Source of the DNA: Microbispora bryophytorum
Lineage (GTDB): Bacteria; Actinomycetota; Actinomycetes; Streptosporangiales; Streptosporangiaceae
Direction: 5' to 3'
Assembly: GCF_006874465.1 (NCBI RefSeq)
Contig: NZ_VIRL01000001.1
Coordinates: 186,001 to 250,000, forward strand
Length of the DNA: 64,000 nt
The number at the start of each line of letters is the position of its first letter. Position 1 is the stretch's first letter. The translations under genes were made by a program, and so were the position numbers. A model generated the notes under the pieces. The model was not told the origin of the DNA. It searched no databases and saw only the letters and a program-made list of their open reading frames with translations. Shown here in pieces: positions 56,793 to 64,000 of the stretch.

Positions 56793-57455
56793 TCAGCTCT
56801 CGCCGGTGGTCAGACCGACGGGGCAGGAGACGCCGGTGCCGCCGATACCGCAGTAGCCGTTCGGCACCTTGAAGAGGTACTGCTGGTGGTAATCCTCCGC
56901 AAAGTAGAACTGGCCGGCCGGAGCGATCTCGGTCGTTATCTCGCCGAACCCGGCCTTGGTGAGCACCTCCTGGTACGCGTCCCTGGAGGCTGCGGCCGCC
57001 TTGGCCTGCTCGGGGCCGTAGGTGTAGACGGCCGACCGGTACTGCGTGCCGACGTCGTTGCCCTGGCGCATGCCCTGGGTCGGGTCGTGGGCCTCCCAGA
57101 ACACCTTGAGCAACTCCTCGTACGACACCTCGGCCGGGTCGAAGACCACCCGGACGACCTCGGCGTGCCCGGTCAGACCGGAGCACACCTCCTCGTATGT
57201 CGGATTCGGCGTATAGCCGCCCGCGTAGCCCACGGCGGTCGAGACCACCCCGGGGGTCTGCCAGAACTTGCGCTCGGCGCCCCAGAAGCAGCCCAGCCCG
57301 AACTCGGCGATCTCCACGCCCTCGGGGTACGGCGGAGCCAGCGGCGCGCCGAGAATTTGGTGGCGGGTGGCCACCGGCATGACCTCGGCCCGGCCCGGCA
57401 GCGCCTTCGCGGAGTCCACCATCGTCGTCTTGTCTGTGCCGAACAGCCAGCCCAT
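56793..57455 (-). CDS. msrA: Peptide-methionine (S)-S-oxide reductase
   Basis: A 220-aa MsrA, which repairs oxidised methionine with thioredoxin. The catalytic Cys56 is in [16 protein letters not shown]; the [15 protein letters not shown] and [13 protein letters not shown] segments are typical; the C terminus [18 protein letters not shown], then [14 protein letters not shown] carries the resolving Cys residues. ATG 57455 has GGAAGGAAGGG upstream. The gene looks complete and functional, although its last ~95 bp recur eight or more times to the left. The 3' end is thus probably the attachment site of mobile elements. It is divergent from rarD. Confidence 0.95.
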   Translation of the reverse strand: MGWLFGTDKTTMVDSAKALPGRAEVMPVATRHQILGAPLAPPYPEGVEIAEFGLGCFWGAERKFWQTPGVVSTAVGYAGGYTPNPTYEEVCSGLTGHAEVVRVVFDPAEVSYEELLKVFWEAHDPTQGMRQGNDVGTQYRSAVYTYGPEQAKAAAASRDAYQEVLTKAGFGEITTEIAPAGQFYFAEDYHQQYLFKVPNGYCGIGGTGVSCPVGLTTGES

Positions 57456-57590
57456 CACGTACCCTTCCTTCCGATCTGCCATGCACAACCAGACAGCGGG
57501 CGGCCTTGTTCCTGACATAAGCGCCTCTAAAACCCGGGCATAGTGACCCTTATTTGTGCTGAATCTAGGTAAGCAGCAAAGATGGGCGTC

Positions 57591-58496
57591 ATGCCTGATA
57601 CGCGCCGCGGTGTCCTGTATGGCGTCGCCGCCTACACGATGTGGGGCCTGTTCCCTCTCTACTGGCCTCTGCTCAAGCCGTCCGGCGCCGTCGAGATCCT
57701 CGCCCATCGGATGGTCTGGTCGCTGGTCGTGGTGATCGCGGTCCTCGCCGTACGGCGCCACTGGTCGTGGATCCGCACGATAACGGGCCGGCAGTTCCTC
57801 CTCCTCGCCCTCGCGGCCGTCGCGGTATCGGTCAACTGGGGCGTCTACATCTACGCTGTCAACGCCGGCCACGTTGTGGAAGGCGCCCTCGGCTACTTCA
57901 TCAATCCCCTGGTCAGCGTGCTGTTCGGAGTGCTGATCTTCCGTGAGCGGCTGCGCCGATGGCAGTGGATCGCCGTCGCGCTGGGCGCGCTCGCGGTCCT
58001 CATCCTGGCGCTCGACTACGGGCGCCTCCCCTGGATCGCCCTCGTGCTCGCCTTCAGCTTCGGCACGTACGGACTGATCAAGAAGGCGGCGGGGGTGGGC
58101 AGTGCGGAGAGCCTGACCATCGAGACGCTCGTGCTGCTGGTGCCGGCCCTGGGCTATCTGCTCGTCCTGCAGGCGAACGGCACCGGGACCTTCGGCAACC
58201 ACGGTCTCGGCCACGCGCTGCTGCTCGTGGCGGCCGGCCTGATCACCGCGGTGCCGCTGATGCTCTTCACGGCCTCCACGCTGCGGGTGCCGCTCACGGT
58301 CATCGGCCTGCTCCAGTACATCGCCCCCGTGCTGCAGTTCCTGTGCGGTGTGCTGATCGTGCACGAGACGATGCCGGCCAGCCGGTGGGCCGGGTTCGTG
58401 GTCGTCTGGCTCGCGCTGAGCGCCTTCACCTGGGACAGCATCCGCTCCGCCCACACGTCCCGGCAGGAACGCACGGCGGCGCTCGAGACCGTCTGA
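57591..58496 (+). CDS. rarD: EamA/RarD-type membrane transporter
   Basis: A 301-aa ten-helix transporter of the drug/metabolite superfamily: [80 protein letters not shown]. These match RarD (chloramphenicol-sensitivity protein) throughout. ATG 57591 is family-like; ATG 57582 is an alternative. Substrate is unknown. It is divergent from msrA and probably marks the undisturbed chromosomal right flank. Confidence 0.93.
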   Translation: MPDTRRGVLYGVAAYTMWGLFPLYWPLLKPSGAVEILAHRMVWSLVVVIAVLAVRRHWSWIRTITGRQFLLLALAAVAVSVNWGVYIYAVNAGHVVEGALGYFINPLVSVLFGVLIFRERLRRWQWIAVALGALAVLILALDYGRLPWIALVLAFSFGTYGLIKKAAGVGSAESLTIETLVLLVPALGYLLVLQANGTGTFGNHGLGHALLLVAAGLITAVPLMLFTASTLRVPLTVIGLLQYIAPVLQFLCGVLIVHETMPASRWAGFVVVWLALSAFTWDSIRSAHTSRQERTAALETV

Positions 58497-58512
58497 TACG
58501 CCTCCCGGCGTA
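58497..58512 (+). terminator. Short hairpin after rarD
   Basis: TACGCC-TCCC-GGCGTA forms a 6-bp stem directly after the rarD stop. It is short; a weak terminator at best. Confidence 0.4.
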
Positions 58513-58571
58513 CGAGGTCCGCCTCCGACGGTACGACGACGGGGCCGGCCGGAACGGCGAGGATCGGTGGC

Positions 58572-59399
58572 ATGAGCAAGGAATTCCGTTTCGGGATCGT
58601 CGCCGGTCTGGCCCCCGACGCCGCCGCGTGGACGCAGACGGCCCGCCATGCCGAGGACCTCGGCTACTCGACCCTGCTCGTCCCCGACACCCTGGGGACG
58701 CTGCCGCCGCTGCTCGCGATGACCGCCGCGGCCACCGTCACGACGACGCTTCGCGTGGGCACGTTCGTGCTGGCCGCGCCCTACCGCAACCCCCGGCTGC
58801 TCGCGCACGAGCTCGCCGGGCTCGACTTCCTGTCCGGCGGACGGCTGGAGGTCGGCGTGGGGGCCGGACGTCCCGCCGCCGGGGAGGATGCCCTGGCGCT
58901 CGGCATGCCGTACGGCACGGCGGGCGAACGCGTCGCGCTGGTCCGTTCGGTGATCGGCGAAGTGCGGGCGGCCTTCGCCGGGAGCCGGACCACGGTGCAA
59001 CGCCAGGGGCCGCCCATCCTCGTGGCGGGGGCCGGTCCGCGCATGCTGGCGCTGGCCGCGCAGGAGGCGGACATCGTCGCGCTCGCCGTACAGGCCGACA
59101 CGCCGGAGGAGGGCCTGCGCGGGCCTGTCGGCACGCTGCGGGAGCTTGCCGGGGCGAGGTTCGACGACATCGAGCTGAGCATGAACCTCTTCCAGATCGG
59201 CGACGAGCCGCCCCCGTGGCTGCCGGAGGGGTTCAGGACCATTTCGGCGGACGCCGCCGCCATCTTGCGCGGCTCACCTCGCGAGATGGCCGACACGCTG
59301 CTGCGCCGCCGCGACGAGCTGGGCCTGTCCTACATCACCGTCAACGGCGCTTTCGCCGACGCCCTCGCTCCCGTCGTCGAACTCCTCGCGGGCCGCTGA
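58572..59399 (+). CDS. LLM-class (F420-dependent) oxidoreductase
   Basis: A 275-aa luciferase-like barrel enzyme: [80 protein letters not shown]. This matches the TIGR03621 type of probable F420-dependent enzymes of actinomycetes. Substrate unknown. ATG 58572 is preceded by GAGGATCGGTGG. It is convergent with the Rrf2 gene, ends 2 bp apart. Confidence 0.9.
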   Translation: MSKEFRFGIVAGLAPDAAAWTQTARHAEDLGYSTLLVPDTLGTLPPLLAMTAAATVTTTLRVGTFVLAAPYRNPRLLAHELAGLDFLSGGRLEVGVGAGRPAAGEDALALGMPYGTAGERVALVRSVIGEVRAAFAGSRTTVQRQGPPILVAGAGPRMLALAAQEADIVALAVQADTPEEGLRGPVGTLRELAGARFDDIELSMNLFQIGDEPPPWLPEGFRTISADAAAILRGSPREMADTLLRRRDELGLSYITVNGAFADALAPVVELLAGR

Positions 59400-59401
59400 C
59401 G

Positions 59402-59875
59402 TCAGCGGGTGGCCGACAGGCGTGACCGCGTGCGGGCAGGCGTCGACGCGGGCAGCGTGGTGAGGAGGTCGGCGAGCGAGACCCCCGCGAGGCTGCTGCG
59501 CCACGCGCGGTGCGCCTCGGCCATCTTCTCGGCGATGATGCAGATGCTCCGGCAGTCCTCGGGAGGCAGGGCCCCTCGTCCCTGCTGGCGGATCTCACGG
59601 CACTCGTACGGCGAGGAGGCGCCGTCGACCGCCTCGACGATCTGCAGCAACGTGATGTCGGGAGCCGCCCGTGCGAGCCGGAATCCGCCCCGCGGACCCG
59701 TCATCGCGGCGAGCACACCGGCTCTGACGAGCGCCTGCAACTGCTTGGCCAGGTAGGGCGCCGGAACGTCGAAATACTCCGCGAGCTGCGCCGCCGACGC
59801 GGTCGCTCCCGGCTCCAGCTGCGCCAGCGTGGCGGCGCAGTGCAACACCCACTCGGTGCTCGCAGGCAGCTTCAT
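59402..59875 (-). CDS. Rrf2-family redox regulator, RsrR-like
   Basis: A 157-aa Fe-S type regulator: the winged helix is AAQLAEYFDVPAPYLAKQLQ, then ALVRAGVLAAMTGPRGGFRL. The N terminus MKLPASTEWVLHCAATLAQL places Glu8, Trp9 and His12 exactly where Streptomyces venezuelae RsrR binds its [2Fe-2S] cluster, and Cys92 and Cys112 (20 apart, like RsrR Cys90/Cys110) are present. It is divergent from an NmrA-like gene, the same arrangement as rsrR and its main target. A redox-sensing role is well supported by this match. Confidence 0.9.
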   Translation of the reverse strand: MKLPASTEWVLHCAATLAQLEPGATASAAQLAEYFDVPAPYLAKQLQALVRAGVLAAMTGPRGGFRLARAAPDITLLQIVEAVDGASSPYECREIRQQGRGALPPEDCRSICIIAEKMAEAHRAWRSSLAGVSLADLLTTLPASTPARTRSRLSATR

Positions 59876-59953
59876 GCCCTCCAGTGTATTGGAGAGATTG
59901 CAGATCTATTTTGTCCGAGATAGCATCCGAGGCGTCTAGCGAAGGAGAAGACC

Positions 59954-60697
59954 ATGCGCATCGCAGTCGCCGGCGCCACCGGAAACATCGGAAAGCTCAC
60001 CGTCGCCGCCCTCGAACGGGACGGGCACGACATCGTCCCCGTCAGCCGCTCTCTCGGTGTGGACCTGATGACGGGCGAGGGTCTCGACAAGGCCCTGGAC
60101 GGCGTCGAGGCGGTCGTGGACGCGATCAGCTCGAACGCGACCGACCGGGACGAGTCGGTGGCCTACTTCGGCACGACCACCAGGAACCTGCTGGCCGCCG
60201 AGGAGCGGGCGGGCGTCCGCCACCACGTGCTGCTCTCGATCATCGGAATCCACCAGGTGGAGGGCAACGCCCACTACGCCGGCAAGCGGGAGCAGGAGCG
60301 CCTGGTGCCCGCCGGTCCGGTGCCGTGGACGATCGTCCCGGTCGCGCAGTTCCACGACTTCGCCGCGATGGTGGCGGGGTGGGTCGAGCAGGACGGCGTC
60401 GCCACGATCGCGCCGCTGCTGGTGCAGCCGATCGCGCCCGCGGACGTGGCCGACGTCCTCGCGGAGATCGCGGTGGGCGAGCCGCGGGGCCGCTACACCG
60501 ACGTGGCCGGTCCCGAGCCACAGGACCTCGTTGACATGGCCCGGCGCACCTTCGCGGCGCGCGGCCGGGCTGTCAAGCTCGTGCCGACCTGGTCGGGAAT
60601 CTTCGACACGACGATGGCCGGCGACGTGCTGCTGCCCAGGGAAGGCGCCCGCATCGCGCCGACCACCTTCGACGAGTGGCTCGCAGACCAGAAGTAG
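59954..60697 (+). CDS. NmrA-like NAD(P)-binding protein, probable RsrR target
   Basis: A 247-aa atypical SDR: MRIAVAGATGNIGKLTVAAL holds the dinucleotide motif (GATGNIG). It lacks the usual SDR YxxxK pair, although HYAGKREQERLV is near its place. AAGGAG precedes ATG 59954. It is divergent from the RsrR-like regulator, which in S. venezuelae controls such a gene, so it probably responds to NAD(P) redox change. Confidence 0.9.
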   Translation: MRIAVAGATGNIGKLTVAALERDGHDIVPVSRSLGVDLMTGEGLDKALDGVEAVVDAISSNATDRDESVAYFGTTTRNLLAAEERAGVRHHVLLSIIGIHQVEGNAHYAGKREQERLVPAGPVPWTIVPVAQFHDFAAMVAGWVEQDGVATIAPLLVQPIAPADVADVLAEIAVGEPRGRYTDVAGPEPQDLVDMARRTFAARGRAVKLVPTWSGIFDTTMAGDVLLPREGARIAPTTFDEWLADQK

Positions 60698-60780
60698 ACA
60701 CCGGCAGCGCGAGCGGCGCCACCTTTCGGACCTCGTGCCCGGCCGCCGGCCACTCAGGGCGGTGACGGGTCACGGAGGCC

Positions 60781-61104
60781 TCAGGTCGGCGCCGCCTCGG
60801 CCCTGGCGTACGCGGCCTCGGTGATGCGGTTAAAAACCTGCTCCACAGAGGGTTTCGGGGACGGGCGTGCCGACGCGCCCGAAGCCGGCTTGGGCGAAGC
60901 CGCTGTGGCGATGGCGTCGCACAGGGCTTGCGCCGGGCCCTCTCCCTCGCCCTCACCACACGCGAGGGCCTGGTCCTTGTCCACCACGACGGAGTCCACA
61001 GGCGCCGAATCCGCCAGGGTCGGGACGGCGGCGGGCGTGCCCGCACGTGTGCCGCAGGCCGCCACCGCCAGGAGGCACAGGGCCGCGAGCCGGGGGATCC
61101 TCAC
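60781..61104 (-). CDS. Small lipoprotein of unknown function
   Basis: A 107-aa protein with a lipoprotein signal (RIPRLAALCLLAVAACGTRA, lipobox VAAC). The mature part is Ala/Pro/Glu-rich with ALACGEGEGEGPAQALCDAI, two Cys that may form a disulfide, and ends in EQVFNRITEAAYARAEAAP. No family is recognised. It is 26 bp after the polyprenyl synthase gene on the same strand. Confidence 0.7.
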   Translation of the reverse strand: MRIPRLAALCLLAVAACGTRAGTPAAVPTLADSAPVDSVVVDKDQALACGEGEGEGPAQALCDAIATAASPKPASGASARPSPKPSVEQVFNRITEAAYARAEAAPT

Positions 61105-61130
61105 CCGGCCAATGATCCCCTACAGGATGG

Positions 61131-62126
61131 TCAGCCCGTGCGCTCGACGACGTAGTCGCACAGGGCGACGAGGGCCGTACGGGCCGGGATCTCGGGCAGG
61201 CCGGCGAGGGCCTCCTTGGCCCGGTCGATCCAGCGGGTGAGCTCCTCACGGGCCTGTTCCATGGCCCGGTTGGCCCGCAGCAGCGTCAGCGCCTCATCGA
61301 CGTCCTCCTCGGCCACGGGCCCCGACAGCAGGGTGCGCAGCCGGGCGTCGCCGGGGTCGTCGGAGGCCAGGGCGTGCAGCACCGGGAGCGTGCGGACCCC
61401 CTCGCGCAGGTCGGTGCCGGGGGTCTTGCCCGAGTCGGCCGTGGGCGCGGCCACGTCGATGAGGTCGTCGCCGAGCTGCCAGGCCACGCCGATCGCCTCG
61501 CAGGCGTCGGTCAGGCGCTCGACCACATCGGCGGAGGCGCCGGCGAGCATGGCCCCGAAGCGGCCCGAGGTGGCGATGAGGGAGCCGGTCTTGTCGGCCA
61601 GCACGCTGATGTAGTGGGCGATCGCGTCGCGGCCCTCGGCGGGCCCGATCGTCTCGCGGATCTGACCGCGCACCAGGCGGGAGAACGTGCGCGCCTGGAT
61701 CCGGATGAGCTCGCTGCCGAGGTCGGCCAGGATCTCCGACGCCTGGGCGAACAGGTAGTCGCCGGTGAGGATGGCCACGGTGTTGTCCCACCGGGCGTTC
61801 GCGGACGGGGAGCCCCGGCGCACCGGAGCCTCGTCCATCACGTCGTCGTGGTAGAGCGTGGCCAGGTGGGTCAGCTCGATGACGACGGCCCCGGGCACGA
61901 TGCCCGGGGCGTCCGGGTTGCCGAACTGGGCGGCCAGCAGCACGAGCATGGCCCGGAACCGCTTGCCACCCGCCTCGATGAGGTGCCTGGACGTCTGGGT
62001 GACGAAGGCGTCCTCACTCTCGACCGACGAGCGCAGCAGCTTCTCCACCGCCGCGAGCCCGCCTGCGAGGTCGTCGGCCAGCCGCTCGTCGACGAGAGGA
62101 ATGTCCACAACGGGCGGCGCGGCCAT
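61131..62126 (-). CDS. Polyprenyl diphosphate synthase
   Basis: A 331-aa trans-isoprenyl synthase. The first Asp-rich motif is LATLYHDDVMDEAPVRRG (Asp94-Asp98 region), the second is AWQLGDDLIDVAAPTADSG; GGKRFRAMLVLLAAQ is the usual IPP-binding region. Lying next to the nuo operon as in other actinomycetes, it most likely makes the menaquinone side chain. ATG 62126 is preceded by GGAGA. Chain length cannot be read safely. Confidence 0.92.
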   Translation of the reverse strand: MAAPPVVDIPLVDERLADDLAGGLAAVEKLLRSSVESEDAFVTQTSRHLIEAGGKRFRAMLVLLAAQFGNPDAPGIVPGAVVIELTHLATLYHDDVMDEAPVRRGSPSANARWDNTVAILTGDYLFAQASEILADLGSELIRIQARTFSRLVRGQIRETIGPAEGRDAIAHYISVLADKTGSLIATSGRFGAMLAGASADVVERLTDACEAIGVAWQLGDDLIDVAAPTADSGKTPGTDLREGVRTLPVLHALASDDPGDARLRTLLSGPVAEEDVDEALTLLRANRAMEQAREELTRWIDRAKEALAGLPEIPARTALVALCDYVVERTG

Positions 62127-62137
62127 ACGGAGATCTC

Positions 62138-63691
62138 CTATCGGACGAACAGGGATTGTGCAGCCGTGTGCGCGAGGTCCAGCACAGGCTGGGGGTACAC
62201 CCCGAGAACTACGGTAGCCAATGCCGCGATACCGACCACAGCCGCGGTCCCCCGCGAGGGCAGCACGACGGACGGGCCGTCGGCGGCCGGGTCGCTGAAG
62301 AACATCAGCACGATCACCCGGACGTAGAAGAACGCGGCGATCGCCGAGGCCACCACACCGATGATGACCAGCGGCATGGCGCCGTTGGCGACGGCCGCCT
62401 GGAAGATGGCGTACTTCCCGAAGAACCCGCTGGTCAGCGGGATGCCGGCGAAGGCCAGCAGGAAGAAGGCGAACGTCCCGGCCAGCAGCGGCGAGCGCTT
62501 GCCCAGCCCGGCCCAGCGGGACAGGTGCCACGCCTCACCGCCCGGGTCGCGCACCATCGTGACGATGGCGAACGCGCCGACCGTGGTGAAGCCGTACGCC
62601 ACCAGGTAGAACAGCAGACCGGACAGGGCCGAGGTGTTCTCCGCCTGGGTTTGGCCGGTGGCGATGACGCCGATGAGCAGGAAGCCGCCGTGCGCGATGG
62701 ACGAGTAGGCCAGCATCCGCTTGATGTCGGTCTGCGTGATCGCGAGGATCGCGCCGACCACCATCGTGAGAATCGCCACACCGTAGAGCACCGGGCGCCA
62801 GTCCCAGTCGAGACCGCCGAGGCCCACCCAGAACACCCGCAGCAGCGCGCCGAAGGCGGCGACCAGCGTGCCGGAGGCCATCAGCGCGGTGATGGGCGTG
62901 GGCGCGCCCTGGTAGACGTCCGGCTTCCACGCCTGGAACGGCGCGGCACCGATCTTGAACAGCAGGCCGACGCCGAGCATGGCCGCGCCGATGTAGAGCA
63001 GCGTGTCCTGGCCGCCGACCGCCCCCAGCGCCTGGTTGATCTTCGCGAGGTCGACCGACCCCGCGAAGCCGTACAGCAGGGCCGTGCCGTACAGGAAGAA
63101 GGCCGAGGAGAACGCGCCGAGCAGGAAGTACTTGACCGCGGCCTCCTGCGACAGCAGGCGGCGGCGCCGGGCCAGGCCGCACAGCAGGTAGAGCGGCAGC
63201 GACATGACCTCGAGGGCGACGAACGCCACGAGCAGGTCGTTGGCCGCGGGGAACAGCAGCATGCCGCCGACCGCGAACAGCACCAGCGGATAGACCTCGG
63301 TGTGCGCGGCCCGCTCGACGAGCGACTGCTCCTCCTCGGCCGAGCCGGGCACGGCCGCCGCGGAGCCGACGAAGTGCTCCTCGTCCTTGATGAGCAGCAC
63401 GCTCACGAAGGCGAGGATGAGGATCGTGCCCCAGATGAACAGGGCCGGGCCGTCCACGGCCACCGCGCCCATCGCGGCGGGCTTGGTGGGCACACCCTTG
63501 ACCGCCTGCCACACGGCCAGCGCGAACGCGCCGGCCAGCGACAGCAACGTGAGCGGCAGGTGGATCGCCGAGCGCAGGTAGCGCGGGGCGAATGCCTCCA
63601 CCAGCACGCCGACGATCGCCGCGCCGAAGACGACGAGTACCGGCGCCAGCAGGGCGTACTCGATACTCGGCGCCTGAATGGTGCCGTTCAC
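62138..63691 (-). CDS. nuoN: NADH-quinone oxidoreductase subunit N
   Basis: A 517-aa antiporter-like membrane subunit of complex I with about 14 helices. Typical stretches are VAFVALEVMSLPLYLLCGLA, AAVKYFLLGAFSSAFFLYGT, APFQAWKPDVYQGAPTPITA with the conserved Lys, and QTDIKRMLAYSSIAHGGFLL. GTG 63691 overlaps the nuoM stop by one base. It is the last nuo gene, followed by the polyprenyl synthase. Confidence 0.96.
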   Translation of the reverse strand: MNGTIQAPSIEYALLAPVLVVFGAAIVGVLVEAFAPRYLRSAIHLPLTLLSLAGAFALAVWQAVKGVPTKPAAMGAVAVDGPALFIWGTILILAFVSVLLIKDEEHFVGSAAAVPGSAEEEQSLVERAAHTEVYPLVLFAVGGMLLFPAANDLLVAFVALEVMSLPLYLLCGLARRRRLLSQEAAVKYFLLGAFSSAFFLYGTALLYGFAGSVDLAKINQALGAVGGQDTLLYIGAAMLGVGLLFKIGAAPFQAWKPDVYQGAPTPITALMASGTLVAAFGALLRVFWVGLGGLDWDWRPVLYGVAILTMVVGAILAITQTDIKRMLAYSSIAHGGFLLIGVIATGQTQAENTSALSGLLFYLVAYGFTTVGAFAIVTMVRDPGGEAWHLSRWAGLGKRSPLLAGTFAFFLLAFAGIPLTSGFFGKYAIFQAAVANGAMPLVIIGVVASAIAAFFYVRVIVLMFFSDPAADGPSVVLPSRGTAAVVGIAALATVVLGVYPQPVLDLAHTAAQSLFVR

Positions 63692-64000
63692 TACTGGCCC
63701 TCCTGAGCAACGGGTACGGCCGGCTTCGGGTCCGTGACGGAGACGCTCGACAGCGTGTCCTTCACGGCGGGATTGATCACGTCGAGCAGCGGCTTGGGAT
63801 AGAAGCCGAACACCAGCAGCAGCGCGACGAGCGGCGCCACCACCCACTTCTCCCTGGCGTTGAGGTCGGGCAGCGACTTGACCGACTCGGCCGTCGGGCC
63901 GTTCATCGTCCGCTGGTACATCCACAGGATGTAGATCGCGGCGAGGATGACGCCGACCGTCGCGATCACGGCCGGGACGACGTAGCGCTGGTAGGTGCCG
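63691..64000 (-). CDS. nuoM: NADH-quinone oxidoreductase subunit M, C-terminal part
   Basis: The last 102 codons of a gene running off the right edge: ILWMYQRTMNGPTAESVKSL, then REKWVVAPLVALLLVFGFYP and KPLLDVINPAVKDTL match the C terminus of NuoM proteins. It overlaps nuoN by one base, consistent with the standard nuoLMN order. Confidence 0.93.
   Translation of the reverse strand, partial: GTYQRYVVPAVIATVGVILAAIYILWMYQRTMNGPTAESVKSLPDLNAREKWVVAPLVALLLVFGFYPKPLLDVINPAVKDTLSSVSVTDPKPAVPVAQEGQ

Noticed and set aside
56793..59000. 735-codon open frame ending in msrA
   Set aside because: The part above 57455 is antisense to rarD and the LLM gene and has shadow-like composition; MsrA homology starts at 57455.

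Overview
This 64 kb window is very GC-rich and carries GTG/TTG starts, gene families and motifs typical of a filamentous actinomycete. An F420-type LLM oxidoreductase, an RsrR-like Rrf2 regulator, an actinobacterial c-di-AMP riboswitch before an NlpC/P60 hydrolase, a CBM2 esterase and a nuo operon followed by a polyprenyl synthase together suggest a member of the Streptosporangiales. That placement is inference; there are no rRNA or tRNA genes to confirm it.

Left part (1-29.5 kb): chromosomal genes with many regulator/enzyme pairs. In order: an SDR epimerase and XRE regulator; a membrane protein/XRE/quinone-oxidoreductase operon behind two dyads; SnoaL and TetR; an SPFH membrane protein, RHH protein and GPP34 set; a secreted HNH nuclease; pirin; TetR with an FAD monooxygenase; a secreted beta-propeller protein; a riboswitch-controlled NlpC/P60 hydrolase; NmrA/TetR; VOC/WYL; a feruloyl-esterase-like enzyme with CBM2; lgt. 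Next comes a sugar operon on the minus strand from 25.0 to 18.6 kb: lipoprotein binding protein, two permeases, ROK fructokinase, a 34-codon small ORF, a GH68 levansucrase-family enzyme and an esterase. A divergent LacI repressor with an operator dyad faces it. A histidine phosphatase, a half-length PEP-utilising enzyme and two small regulators follow.

Middle part (29.5-56.9 kb): the most unusual region. Intact msrA (56793-57455, minus) has its last ~95 bp repeated at least eight more times to its left, all in the same orientation. Most copies continue past the msrA-like part into a second shared arm that is not msrA sequence. The copies divide the region into blocks of about 1-9 kb. Blocks hold a large serine recombinase, a relic of a second one, transposase scraps, toxin-antitoxin genes and relics, and cargo. 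The cargo is usually an enzyme beside its regulator (MerR + metallo-beta-lactamase-fold + siderophore-interacting protein; SDR + MerR; FAD monooxygenase + MarR; hydrolase + GntR/TetR fusion; ECF sigma + DUF899; ABC exporter + two-component system). Copies nearest msrA are mostly best preserved and those farthest left most decayed. This is what repeated insertion at the 3' end of msrA would leave if each insertion rebuilt the gene end, comparable to staphylococcal SCC elements at rlmH. I regard this island as the main discovery candidate.

Right part (57-64 kb): chromosomal genes again: rarD, an LLM oxidoreductase, a divergent Rrf2 (RsrR-like)/NmrA pair, a small lipoprotein, a polyprenyl diphosphate synthase, nuoN and the 3' end of nuoM running off the window.
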